From Aldehydirespirator sp965219165 (lineage in GTDB: Bacteria; Actinomycetota; Acidimicrobiia; Acidimicrobiales; Aldehydirespiratoraceae), in contig CBDCMW010000002.1 of the NCBI GenBank assembly GCA_965219165.1, positions 1,860,001 through 1,924,000 on the forward strand: a DNA stretch of 64,000 nt. Reading direction: 5' to 3'. Under the pieces are notes generated by a model, which saw only the letters and a list, made by a program, of their open reading frames with translations, did not search any database and was not told the DNA's origin. Shown piece after piece: positions 17,111 to 25,029 of this stretch. The position numbers were made by a program, and so were the translations under genes. How positions within the stretch are numbered: the first letter of the stretch is position 1; every line of letters begins with the position of its first letter.

Positions 17111-17175
17111 GCCATCTAGGATGCCACCATGAGCGTGCGCGCAGATAGGTCATCGCCTCGCGATGAAGCACTTTG

Positions 17176-17322
17176 TTTCCCGCTCTTGTTCGCTGCACTC
17201 ACGGGCCGCTCGGCTCTTGTCTCCCGCTCTTGTTCGCTGCACTCACGGGCCGCTGGGCCTCGGGGCCTCGCTCAGGGCCTTGTGGAATCCTCGTTGAACT
17301 GCGGCCTGTCCGCTCGGCCTCT
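17176..17322 (-). repeat. Interspersed repeat copy B (two cores plus tail)
   Basis: Two cores of CCCGCTCTTGTTCGCTGC followed by an ACTCACGGGCC block, then a GGCCTCGCTCAGGG linker and the tail TGAACTGCGGCCTGTCCG ending in CTCGGCCTCT. Cores differ from copy A by an A for G in the middle. The element fills the space between the divergent phosphodiesterase and Rrf2 genes, the same kind of position as copy A. No promoter could be told apart from the repeat. Confidence 0.88.
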
Positions 17323-17376
17323 GAGGGTGCCGGCACGCGGGGACTGCGCCGCTCTCACCGTCGCGGCGGCACGGCC

Positions 17377-17826
17377 ATGAGGGTGTCGACACGCGGGGAC
17401 TACGCATCCCGGGCCCTGTTGTCCTTGGCGCTGCACAGCGCGAACGCCCCGACCTCGGTGCGGGAGATAGCCGAGCGCACCGCGCTGCCCCAGCCGTACC
17501 TGGAGCAGATACTGCTCGCCCTCAAGGGAGCCGGCCTCGTGCGCTCCAAGCGGGGCGTGGGCGGCGGCTACGTGCTGGCCCGCGATCCTGCCGACATAAA
17601 GCTGTCAGAGATCGTGCGAGCCGTGGACGGGCCCATCTCCGCGGGCGATTTTGGAGAGCCCCACACCGATGGGTCCTGCGACCATGAGGGGCAGTGCGTG
17701 CTGCTGGCGATCTGGTCAGCCTCCGGCTCCCACATGCGGCGGTTCTTGGACTCGTTCAGCCTGGCCCAGATCACAGCCATGGCCCAGGGCGATTCGCCCT
17801 GGCCGGTCGACGGCGACACCGCGTAG
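17377..17826 (+). CDS. Rrf2-family transcriptional regulator
   Basis: A 149-residue Rrf2 protein. The winged helix-turn-helix covers residues 1-80: RVSTRGDYASRALLSLAL, then TSVREIAERTALPQPYLEQI and the wing GLVRSKRGVGGGYVLAR. The region holds two cysteines in SCDHEGQCVLLAIW where IscR/NsrR members carry three Fe-S ligands, so cluster binding is possible but not certain. Rrf2 proteins sense Fe-S status, nitric oxide, redox state or cysteine. No obvious Fe-S operon is adjacent. The ATG start follows the repeat tail by about 55 bases. Confidence 0.9.
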   Translation: MRVSTRGDYASRALLSLALHSANAPTSVREIAERTALPQPYLEQILLALKGAGLVRSKRGVGGGYVLARDPADIKLSEIVRAVDGPISAGDFGEPHTDGSCDHEGQCVLLAIWSASGSHMRRFLDSFSLAQITAMAQGDSPWPVDGDTA

Positions 17827-17898
17827 CCGCGGCACCATCAGCGCCGCAGGGGGCTGAGGCCGGGGCGACCGCGAGCCGCCCCGGCCGTCGACTTGGTG

Positions 17899-18939
17899 TC
17901 AGCCTCGGGCTGTTGCCAGCCAGCCGTCGACCGTGTCTCGATTGGCCTCGACCCACGCGGCGGCGTCGGCCTGGATCTCGTCCTCGCTGTAGCCCCGCTC
18001 CGCACCGGCCATCTTGGCGTTCTGGGTCGCGATGTCCGACAGCGGGATGGACACAACGTCCAGCAGGCGGCGGATGTCGGGGTTGTCGTCGAGGAAGTCC
18101 TCGTTGCCCACGGCGCGGATGCTGCTTACCGCCCAGCCGAGGTCGCACGGATCCGATGCGCAGCCCCGGAGGCCCTCCACCGTGGTGCCTGCCTCCTCGT
18201 CCTCGAGGGCGGTCGACTCGAGCCACACCACGTCGGTTCCCGGCGTGAGCACCTGGTAGGTCCAGTTCGGCGTCCAGGCGTAGAACAGGGCGGGCTCGCC
18301 CGCGGCCACCCTGTCGCGCACACCGGCGACGAGGTCGTTGTAGTCGCCCGACACCTGCTCGACATTGGCACCCCAGTCCAGCTCGGCAATGTGGGAGTCG
18401 ATGACGCCGTTGCAGCCCCATCCCTCGTTGCAGCCGATCAGGTCGGCCTTGCTGTCGCCGTCCTGGTCGAACACGCTGGCCACCGAGGCGTCGGCCAACT
18501 GGCCCATAGAGGTGATCCCCATGCTTTCAGAGGTGGCCTTGTCGATCATGTAGCCCTGCAGGGCTCCAGAACGCACCTGGAAGCCGACCGGCTCTATGGG
18601 CAGGTCGACGGACTGTCCGGTGACCAGCTCGCCCTCCAGGTAGATGTCGTGGAGGGGGAACCAGCCGTTGACCCACAGGTCGTACTGGCCGCTGGCCAGG
18701 GCGGGATAGAACCCGTTGGGATCGAGCGTGCTGGCGGCCGGGTCGCTCACCGTGTAGCCGAGCTCGCCGATGAGCTGGGCGTAGATGGCGGCCTGCATGT
18801 GGCCGCTGTCCCAGGTCGCCCGGGCCATGGCCACTGTGCCGTCGTCCTCGTCGGCCGCGCAGGCCGGGAGCACCAGCGCGAGCGCGGCCACCAGCGCGAC
18901 CAGCGTCATGCCGGCCCTGCCGGAGATGCTGCGGTTCAT
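17899..18939 (-). CDS. Glycine/proline-betaine-binding lipoprotein (OpuAC/ProX-like)
   Basis: A 346-residue OpuAC-domain substrate-binding protein. The N-terminal signal ends in the lipobox LPAC, so it is a lipoprotein at the outer face of the membrane. Tryptophans of the aromatic cage used for quaternary amines are present: RATWDSGHMQ, DLWVNGWFPLHD and YAWTPNWT. No ProV ATPase or ProW permease gene lies nearby. Instead it follows a BCCT transporter gene by 32 bases. The closely related domain occurs in the channel fusion at 20982. It may deliver betaine to the BCCT carrier or act as a sensor; both are inferences. Start is ATG, with a GTG one codon upstream. Confidence 0.88.
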   Translation of the reverse strand: MNRSISGRAGMTLVALVAALALVLPACAADEDDGTVAMARATWDSGHMQAAIYAQLIGELGYTVSDPAASTLDPNGFYPALASGQYDLWVNGWFPLHDIYLEGELVTGQSVDLPIEPVGFQVRSGALQGYMIDKATSESMGITSMGQLADASVASVFDQDGDSKADLIGCNEGWGCNGVIDSHIAELDWGANVEQVSGDYNDLVAGVRDRVAAGEPALFYAWTPNWTYQVLTPGTDVVWLESTALEDEEAGTTVEGLRGCASDPCDLGWAVSSIRAVGNEDFLDDNPDIRRLLDVVSIPLSDIATQNAKMAGAERGYSEDEIQADAAAWVEANRDTVDGWLATARG

Positions 18940-18971
18940 CACTTGGTGCCTCCTCGTCTCAGATGTCCTCG

Positions 18972-20798
18972 TCACGTCTTTGCTCCCTCCTTCAGCCGAT
19001 CCTTCACTGAGGCGATCAGGCCGCTGTGCTGTGAGCGGAAGATCACTTCGTCGTAGTGGCTCTCCAGCATGTCCAACTCTTCGGTGAAGGCCTTCTTGAG
19101 GCTCCAGCACATGACGAGCAGGATGATCGCGAAGGGAAGGCCGGTCGCCACCGCCGCGGTCTGCAGCGCGGAGAGCCCGCCGCCGAGCAGGAGCACCACC
19201 GCTACCAGTCCCTCCATGATCGCCCAGAACACCCGCTGGGGCTTCGGGGAGTCGAGCTTTCCTCCCGAGGTGAGGTGGTCCACCACCAGCGAGCCGGAGT
19301 CCGAGGAGGTGACGAAGAACGAGACCAGGAGCAGCACGCCGACCAGCGACACGACGCCGGTAAATGGGAAGGCCTCCAGCATGTCGAACAGGGCGGTGGC
19401 CACGTTGTCGTTGACTGCGGTGGCCACGTCGCGCTCGCCGCTGAGCTGCAGGTTGATGGCCGAGCCGCCGAAGACGGCCATCCACAGGAAGCACAGTATC
19501 GACGGCAGGAAGATCACTCCCGTCAGCAGTTCCCGCACCGAGCGGCCCTTGGAGATCCGGGCGATGAACATCCCCACGAACGGCGACCACGAGATCCACC
19601 ATCCCCAGTAGAAGATGGTCCAGCCCGCCTGCCAGGAGGTGCCGGTGAAGGCCTCGTTCCAGAACGAGAACTCGGGCAGCACCTGGATGTAGTAGCCGAG
19701 GCTCTGGGTGTACAGCGAAAGGATGAACAGGGTCGGGCCGACCAGCAGCACGAAGAGCAGGAAGGCCCCAGCCAGGTAGATGTTGAGCTGGCTGAGCCGC
19801 TTCACGCCGGCGTCGAGCCCGGCCACCACCGAGATGGTGGCCAGGCCGGTGATGGCAGCGATCAGCACGATCTGGAATCCCGTGCCCTCAGGCAGGCCGA
19901 AGAGCTTGTGCAGCCCCGCCGCGGCCTGCCCGGCGCCGAAGCCGAGCGAGGTGGCCAGCCCGAACAGGGTCGCCACCACGGTGAGGGTGTCGATGGCGTT
20001 GCCCCAGTTGCCGTAGATCCTCGGCCCGAGGATCGGGTAGAAGATCGAGCGGAACGTCAGCGGCAGTCCCCGGTTGTAGGCGAAGAAGCCCAGGGCCAGA
20101 GCGACCAGCCCGTACAGGGCCCAGCCGTGGATCCCCCAATGGAGGTAGGTGGTGGCCATTGCGGCCTTGGCGGCTGCGCCCGTTCCGGGCTCCACGTCGA
20201 ACAGCGGCGGAGGGGAGCTGAGGTGGAAGATCGGTTCGGCCACCCCCCAGAACATCAGTCCGATGCCCAGGCCGGCCGACAGCAGCATCGCGTACCAGGC
20301 CGCGGTGGAGAACTCCGGCAGGGCGAACGGGCCGCCCAGCCGGATCTTCCCGTAGCGGCTGAACGCGAAGAACAGCGCCACGCCGATGAAGATGTTGAAG
20401 TCGAGGATGTAGAGCCAGCCCAGCTTCTCGTTGATGAAGCCGAGGATCTCGCTGAAGACGTCCGCGGTGGCGTCGGTGAATAGCAGCGACAGCGCTATGA
20501 ACACGGCCAGGAACCCGGCCGACCAGAAGGTCACCTGGGGGTGGATGTCGAATCCGGCCCGGACGATGTTGCGGTCCCCCGGCTCCCGGTCGGCCACCTC
20601 CGGGTAGAAGTCGATGTCGGGATCGATCTGCAGCCCCTCGAACGGCTTGCGGTTGCGGATCGCCTCCTCGCGGAGCCGCTCCTCCTCGGCCTCCCAGTCC
20701 TGAAGGGCCAGGGTGGCCTCGGTCAGATCGATGTCGGTGTCATCAGGGCTGCGGTGGATCCTAGGATCACCCGTCGCCTCGGTGTTCTCATCGTCCAT
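18972..20798 (-). CDS. BCCT-family betaine/carnitine/choline transporter
   Basis: A 608-residue secondary transporter with about twelve membrane segments. Family signatures are GLGIGLMFWGVAEP (with the unwound Gly-rich TM3) and the aromatic FYWGWWISWSPFVGMFIAR in TM8, which forms the trimethylammonium-binding Trp box. Such carriers bring in glycine betaine or relatives with Na+ or H+, often activated by osmotic stress through terminal regulatory tails. Here the N-terminal tail of about 85 residues is acidic (DDTDIDLTEA) and the C-terminal tail is short. It starts the minus-strand operon and faces the channel fusion gene across a 183-base divergent region. Confidence 0.93.
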   Translation of the reverse strand: MDDENTEATGDPRIHRSPDDTDIDLTEATLALQDWEAEEERLREEAIRNRKPFEGLQIDPDIDFYPEVADREPGDRNIVRAGFDIHPQVTFWSAGFLAVFIALSLLFTDATADVFSEILGFINEKLGWLYILDFNIFIGVALFFAFSRYGKIRLGGPFALPEFSTAAWYAMLLSAGLGIGLMFWGVAEPIFHLSSPPPLFDVEPGTGAAAKAAMATTYLHWGIHGWALYGLVALALGFFAYNRGLPLTFRSIFYPILGPRIYGNWGNAIDTLTVVATLFGLATSLGFGAGQAAAGLHKLFGLPEGTGFQIVLIAAITGLATISVVAGLDAGVKRLSQLNIYLAGAFLLFVLLVGPTLFILSLYTQSLGYYIQVLPEFSFWNEAFTGTSWQAGWTIFYWGWWISWSPFVGMFIARISKGRSVRELLTGVIFLPSILCFLWMAVFGGSAINLQLSGERDVATAVNDNVATALFDMLEAFPFTGVVSLVGVLLLVSFFVTSSDSGSLVVDHLTSGGKLDSPKPQRVFWAIMEGLVAVVLLLGGGLSALQTAAVATGLPFAIILLVMCWSLKKAFTEELDMLESHYDEVIFRSQHSGLIASVKDRLKEGAKT

Positions 20799-20880
20799 GA
20801 CGGTCCTCCGGGTCGCTTTCCCTTGGGCCTGGACACACCTAGACGCACATCAGCGGGCCGGCACAGAGCCAGGCACGCCG

Positions 20881-20956
20881 CAACAATACCACTCACCTCC
20901 GGAGCGTGCCCGAGGAATCGACCTCGAGAGGCGGCGCGGTACGCGGGCTATTGTTG
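20881..20956. promoter_or_regulatory. Divergent promoter region with inverted CAACAATA/TATTGTTG
   Basis: Between the BCCT and channel genes, CAACAATA (20881-20888) and TATTGTTG (20949-20956) form a perfect 8-bp inverted repeat, 60 bases apart. Each arm reads TATTGT outward in the direction of one gene, like a pair of -10 elements, 28 bases before the channel start and about 85 before the BCCT start. They are among the few AT-rich words in this region. No good -35 was found. It may instead be a split operator. Confidence 0.45.
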
Positions 20957-20981
20957 GCACCCCTCTATCCGGGTGCCGCCG

Positions 20982-23048
20982 ATGCGCCGAGTCTTCATCG
21001 TTGTCCTGGCAGCCCTCGCTGCTGTGCTGGCGCTTCCGCTGGCGGCCGGCACAGCCTCGGGCTCCGACGGTGACCCCGTCGTTCGCATGGCCCGGCCCAC
21101 GTGGGACACGGGATGGTTCCAGGCCGAGGTCTACCGGCTGTTGCTGGAACGACTGGGCTACCGGGTGGACGGCCCGGTGACGATGGGCAACGCCGAGTTC
21201 TACGAGGCTGTCGCCGCGGGCGAGGTGGATCTCTGGGCCAACGGCTGGTTCCCACTGCACGACTCATTCGTCGAGGCGGCCGAGTCGGTCGAGGTGGTCG
21301 GCACGCAGGTCGACGACGGTGCCCTCCAGGGCTACTTCGTCGACGCGGCAACCGCTGAGGCCCACGGCATCTCAAGCCTCGGCGATCTAACCGACCCCGG
21401 CGTGGCCGCGCTGTTCGACCATGACGGCGACGGCCGGGCCGACCTCGTCGGCTGCGAGGTCGGATGGTCGTGCGCGCTGACGATCGACCACCATCTGCGC
21501 GCCTACGGGCTGTCGGACACTGTGGAGCAGGTGCAGGGCGACTACTCGCCCCTCATCTCCGAGACCATCGCCCGATACCGGGCCGGCCAGCCGGTGCTGT
21601 ACTACACCTGGACCCCCAACTGGACCATCGGCGAGATGGTGCCCGGGCGAGACGCGGTGTGGCTGGAGGTGCCGTTCCCGTCGCTGCCGGCCGACCAGGC
21701 GTCGGCTCTGGACCGCACCGCCATCTCCGGGATCGCCGGCTGCGCCCACGATCCCTGCCAGACCGGCTGGCCGCCCAACGACATAAGGGTGGTGGCCAAC
21801 TCCGACTTCCTGGACGCCAACCCGGCGGTGCGCAGGCTGCTGGAGCAGGTGGTCATACCTCTGGAGGACATTTCCGCCCAGAACGTCCGCATGGTGCAGC
21901 TCGGCGGGGATCCGCAGGACATCCGGCGACACGCCGAGGAGTGGATCGAGGCCAACCTGGCCGCGGTCACCCGCTGGATCGAGACAGCCGATCCCGACGC
22001 AGTCGCATTGAGCGACCTCGCATCGGACGAGTCGGCGGGGGGCACGCTGACGGTGGCGGCCCGCACCCTGCCGCCCTTCGTGATCTACGAGAATCACGCC
22101 TACAGCGGCTTCGAGGTGGAACTGGTGCGCCTGCTGGGGGCCAATCTCGGTATGGACGTGGAGATCCATGCCGTCGACACCGTCGCCAAACAGATCGACG
22201 ACATCACCCGGGGCGCGGCGCGGCTGGGTCTGGGCGGGGTGGCGATCACCGAGTCGCGCGAGGAGGTCGTCGACTTCTCGCTGCCGGTGCTCGTCTCAGG
22301 ATTGACCATCCTGACCACGGCCGAGGATTCCCGCGGAGTCGACGACCGCATCGTCAGCTTCTTCGACGCCGTCGTGTCGTCGGACCTGCCATGGCTGCTG
22401 GTCGTGTTCGGGGTGGCCGTGCTGGTCGCCGCGCACATGATCTGGTGGCTGGAGCGTCATCACAATCCCGACTTCGCGGTTCCGTACCGCCGGGGCATCT
22501 GGGACTCCTTCTATTGGTCGGTGGTGACGATGAGCACCGTCGGGTACGGCGACAAGGTGGCTCGCGGCACCCGGGGCCGCATGCTGGCCCTTGTGTGGAT
22601 CGGACTGGGCACTCTGGTCTTCGCCAGCTTCACCGCGGCCATCGCCTCGTCGCTGGCGGTCAGCGAACTGCGGTCCGGGATCTCCGGGCCCTCGGACTTG
22701 CCCGGCCGCCGCGTCGCAACTGTCGCTCACTCGGCCGCGGAGACGTATCTCCCCACCATCGGAGTCGGCCCGGTGCTAGTCGACAGGATCGATGAGGCTT
22801 ATCTGTTGCTGGGCGACGAAGTCGACGCGGTCGTCTTCGACGCTCCTGTTCTACAGTTCCACGCTGCCCGCGAGGGTGCCGGCGAGGTGGCAACGGTCGA
22901 TACCGACTTCCAGCGGGTCCAGTACGGGCTGATGCTCAGCGAGGACGACGCCGAACTGCGCGAGCGAATCAACATTGCGCTGCTCAACCTGATCGAGAGC
23001 GGAGTGTACGGGCGCCTGCATGACGGTTGGTTCGGAGCCTCCGGTTAG
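20982..23048 (+). CDS. Fusion: betaine-binding (OpuAC) domain + ionotropic-receptor-type K+ channel
   Basis: A 688-residue secreted/membrane protein with unusual architecture. Residues 1-25 are a signal peptide. Residues about 30-335 form an OpuAC/ProX-like domain with the Trp cage (Trp41/Trp45, Trp85/Trp89, Trp210/Trp214). Residues about 354-450 match the first lobe of an SBP_bac_3 glutamate-receptor-type ligand core (GLGGVAITESREEVVDFSLP). TM1 spans about 469-490, then a pore loop with the K+ filter TVGYGD at 519-524, TM2 at about 533-560 with SFTAAIASSLAV, reminiscent of the SYTANLAAF motif of glutamate receptors. Residues 575-688 are the second lobe (DEVDAVVFDAPVL). This is GluR0 layout with a betaine-binding N-terminal domain in the place of the eukaryotic amino-terminal domain. 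It probably gates K+ flux in response to an osmolyte and/or amino acid; ligand and gating are inferred. Confidence 0.9.
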   Translation: MRRVFIVVLAALAAVLALPLAAGTASGSDGDPVVRMARPTWDTGWFQAEVYRLLLERLGYRVDGPVTMGNAEFYEAVAAGEVDLWANGWFPLHDSFVEAAESVEVVGTQVDDGALQGYFVDAATAEAHGISSLGDLTDPGVAALFDHDGDGRADLVGCEVGWSCALTIDHHLRAYGLSDTVEQVQGDYSPLISETIARYRAGQPVLYYTWTPNWTIGEMVPGRDAVWLEVPFPSLPADQASALDRTAISGIAGCAHDPCQTGWPPNDIRVVANSDFLDANPAVRRLLEQVVIPLEDISAQNVRMVQLGGDPQDIRRHAEEWIEANLAAVTRWIETADPDAVALSDLASDESAGGTLTVAARTLPPFVIYENHAYSGFEVELVRLLGANLGMDVEIHAVDTVAKQIDDITRGAARLGLGGVAITESREEVVDFSLPVLVSGLTILTTAEDSRGVDDRIVSFFDAVVSSDLPWLLVVFGVAVLVAAHMIWWLERHHNPDFAVPYRRGIWDSFYWSVVTMSTVGYGDKVARGTRGRMLALVWIGLGTLVFASFTAAIASSLAVSELRSGISGPSDLPGRRVATVAHSAAETYLPTIGVGPVLVDRIDEAYLLLGDEVDAVVFDAPVLQFHAAREGAGEVATVDTDFQRVQYGLMLSEDDAELRERINIALLNLIESGVYGRLHDGWFGASG

Positions 23049-23968
23049 GCGAGGGAATCGAGCAGGTCGGCCAGTTCAGGGGGAAGGGACGACTCCGCCC
23101 GCACCGTCTCGCCGCTGACGGGATGGCTGAACGACAGGGCGCGGGCGTGCAGGAACGGCCGCGACAGTCCGAAGACGTCGCCGCCGCGCCCCGCGCCGTA
23201 GGTCGGGTCGCCGACCACAGGGTGGCCGATGGCCCGCAGATGGACCCTGATCTGGTGCGTGCGCCCAGTCTCGAGCTGGCAGGTCAGCGCCGCGACCTGC
23301 GCCGGTTCCGCGTAGCGCCGCTCCACCGTGTAGCGGGTGCGGGCGGGGCGGCCCCGCTCGGTCACGGCCATGCGCATCGGGTTGCGGCTCGACCGGCCCA
23401 CCGGGGCGTCGACAACGCCTGAGGACGCTTCGGGGTGCCCCCACACGAGCGCGCAGTAGACCCGCTCGGGCTCGTGGGAGCGCATCTGCTCGACCAATGA
23501 CCGATGGGCCCGCTCGGTGCGGGCCACCACTAGCAGCCCGGACGTGCCTCGATCGAGCCGGTGCACGATGCCTGGCCGGTAGGGGTCGCCGACCCCGGCC
23601 ATGTCGGGATAGCGGGCCAGCAGCCCGTGGACCAGCGTGGCCCGGTCGTGCCCGGCGCCGGGATGGACCACCAGGCCGGCGGGCTTGTCCACCACGACCA
23701 CGTCCGGGTCCTCGAAGACCGCGGTGAAGGCCACCTCGGCATCCGGTGACGGGAGAGGATCGTCCCGGACATCGACATCGACGGCCAGCGATTCGCCCGC
23801 AGCAACACGCCGAGCGCCGGACGCGACCACTGCTCCGTCGAGGCGCACGCGGCCCTCGGCCACCAGCCGGGCCGCAACCGAGCGGCTGACGTCGGCCACC
23901 AGGGCTACGGCCCGGTCGAGCCTGAGGCCGTCGAGGGCGGCCCCGACAACCTCCCCCGAGGGGATCAT
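23045..23968 (-). CDS. rluD: 23S rRNA pseudouridine synthase, RluD-like
   Basis: A 307-residue pseudouridine synthase of the RluA/RluD family. The N-terminal S4 RNA-binding domain (LDRAVALVADVSRSVAARLV, EGRVRLDGAV) precedes the catalytic domain with HRLDRGTSGLLVVA, where the Asp is the nucleophile; LETGRTHQIRVHL is the third conserved motif. It isomerises uridines in helix 69 of 23S rRNA in RluD enzymes. It starts at an ATG overlapping the lspA stop (ATGA), a common lspA-rluD arrangement. Its stop overlaps the stop of the convergent channel gene by three bases, leaving no room for a separate terminator. Confidence 0.93.
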   Translation of the reverse strand: MIPSGEVVGAALDGLRLDRAVALVADVSRSVAARLVAEGRVRLDGAVVASGARRVAAGESLAVDVDVRDDPLPSPDAEVAFTAVFEDPDVVVVDKPAGLVVHPGAGHDRATLVHGLLARYPDMAGVGDPYRPGIVHRLDRGTSGLLVVARTERAHRSLVEQMRSHEPERVYCALVWGHPEASSGVVDAPVGRSSRNPMRMAVTERGRPARTRYTVERRYAEPAQVAALTCQLETGRTHQIRVHLRAIGHPVVGDPTYGAGRGGDVFGLSRPFLHARALSFSHPVSGETVRAESSLPPELADLLDSLA

Positions 23969-24441
23969 CTCGCTCGCCAGTACGCCCTCCACACTAGGGC
24001 CGCGGCGCCGAGCACGACCCCCATGTCGGCCACGTTCCACACTGGCCACCATTGCACATCGATGAAGTCCACCACCGCACCGCCCAGGAAGCCGTCACCT
24101 GAGCGGAAGAGGCGGTCGGCGAGGTTGCCGAGCGCTCCCCCGGCGATGCATCCGGCCGCGGTGGCCGACCACCGGTCCGATGCCAGCCGTCGGTTGAGCA
24201 GCAGACCCGCGGCCACCGCCGCCGCGGCGATCCCCAGCAGCGGCCCGAGTCCCTGGAAGCTGCTGAAGGCCGCACCGGTGTTGAAGACCAGCCGAAGGCG
24301 AAGCGTCCACACCAGGTCGATGACGCGACCGCCGTCGAGGGCCTCCAAAGCCCACCACTTCGTGAGCTGGTCGGCCCCGGCCACCGACGCAGCCGACACC
24401 AGAGCCGTGAGGGCATGACGGTAGGCGGGCCCGTCGGTCAC
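23965..24441 (-). CDS. lspA: Lipoprotein signal peptidase II
   Basis: A 158-residue inner-membrane aspartyl protease that removes signal peptides from prolipoproteins. Four membrane segments are evident. Catalytic and family motifs: ADQLTKWWA, FNTGAAFS, GGALGNLADRL (first catalytic Asp) and VVDFIDV...WPVWNVADMG (second catalytic Asp). Substrates here include the betaine-binding lipoprotein and the GerMN protein with their lipoboxes. The GTG start comes 14 bases after the preceding DksA-like gene, so the three genes to rluD form an operon. Confidence 0.95.
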   Translation of the reverse strand: MTDGPAYRHALTALVSAASVAGADQLTKWWALEALDGGRVIDLVWTLRLRLVFNTGAAFSSFQGLGPLLGIAAAAVAAGLLLNRRLASDRWSATAAGCIAGGALGNLADRLFRSGDGFLGGAVVDFIDVQWWPVWNVADMGVVLGAAALVWRAYWRAR

Positions 24442-24454
24442 GGGTCCGGGCGTT

Positions 24455-24955
24455 CTACCGGCGACCGAGGCCGCCGGCCTTCACCTCGACGCGCTCAGCG
24501 GCCCAGGGGATGGCTCGAAGGCGGGCCATGGGGATCGGCGCTCCCGACGTGATGCAGTAGCCGTAGGTGCCGTTCTCGATGCGCTCCAGCGCGGCGTCGA
24601 TCTGGCTCACGGTATTGCGGGCCTGACTGGACAGGGCGAGGTCGCGCTCCCGCTCGACCGCCACGGTGGTGCCCTCACCGCCCTCCTCGTCGAACTGCAC
24701 GTCGCCAGGCTCGCGCGTCGCCAGCAGCGACTCTGCTTCAGCCTGGTACTCCTCGGCCGAGTGCAGGTACTTGGCCCGCTCCTTGAGCAGCTTGCGTCGC
24801 ATCTCGTCCAGGAACTTGGCGTTGAAGCGGGGCTTGGGAGCTGTTGCGGTGTCGGTCTTGGCCGCCGCGGCGCGCGACTTCGAGGCCGGCGCCCTGGTGT
24901 CGAGCGGCTTCTCGGGTTTCGTCTCGGCGGCGTGCGTCCTGTTGGCCTTGGCCAT
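24455..24955 (-). CDS. DksA/TraR-family protein with lost zinc cysteines
   Basis: A 166-residue protein. The N-terminal 40 residues are Lys/Ala-rich and disordered. The DksA coiled coil covers about residues 45-125, and the family end RIENGTYGYCITSGAPIPMA follows. In DksA/TraR this end is a C4 zinc finger (CxxC...CxxC); here only one Cys is left (GYC), and Ser, Pro and Leu occupy the other places. Similar degenerate forms occur in actinobacteria next to lspA. It may bind RNA polymerase through the secondary channel, but without zinc. Confidence 0.85.
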   Translation of the reverse strand: MAKANRTHAAETKPEKPLDTRAPASKSRAAAAKTDTATAPKPRFNAKFLDEMRRKLLKERAKYLHSAEEYQAEAESLLATREPGDVQFDEEGGEGTTVAVERERDLALSSQARNTVSQIDAALERIENGTYGYCITSGAPIPMARLRAIPWAAERVEVKAGGLGRR

Positions 24956-25029
24956 TTCTTCTCAAGCTCCGGTCCGGCCGTCAGTGGAACGACTCTTGGT
25001 CGTGACGGTGGTGCAGACGTTTGCGGTGG

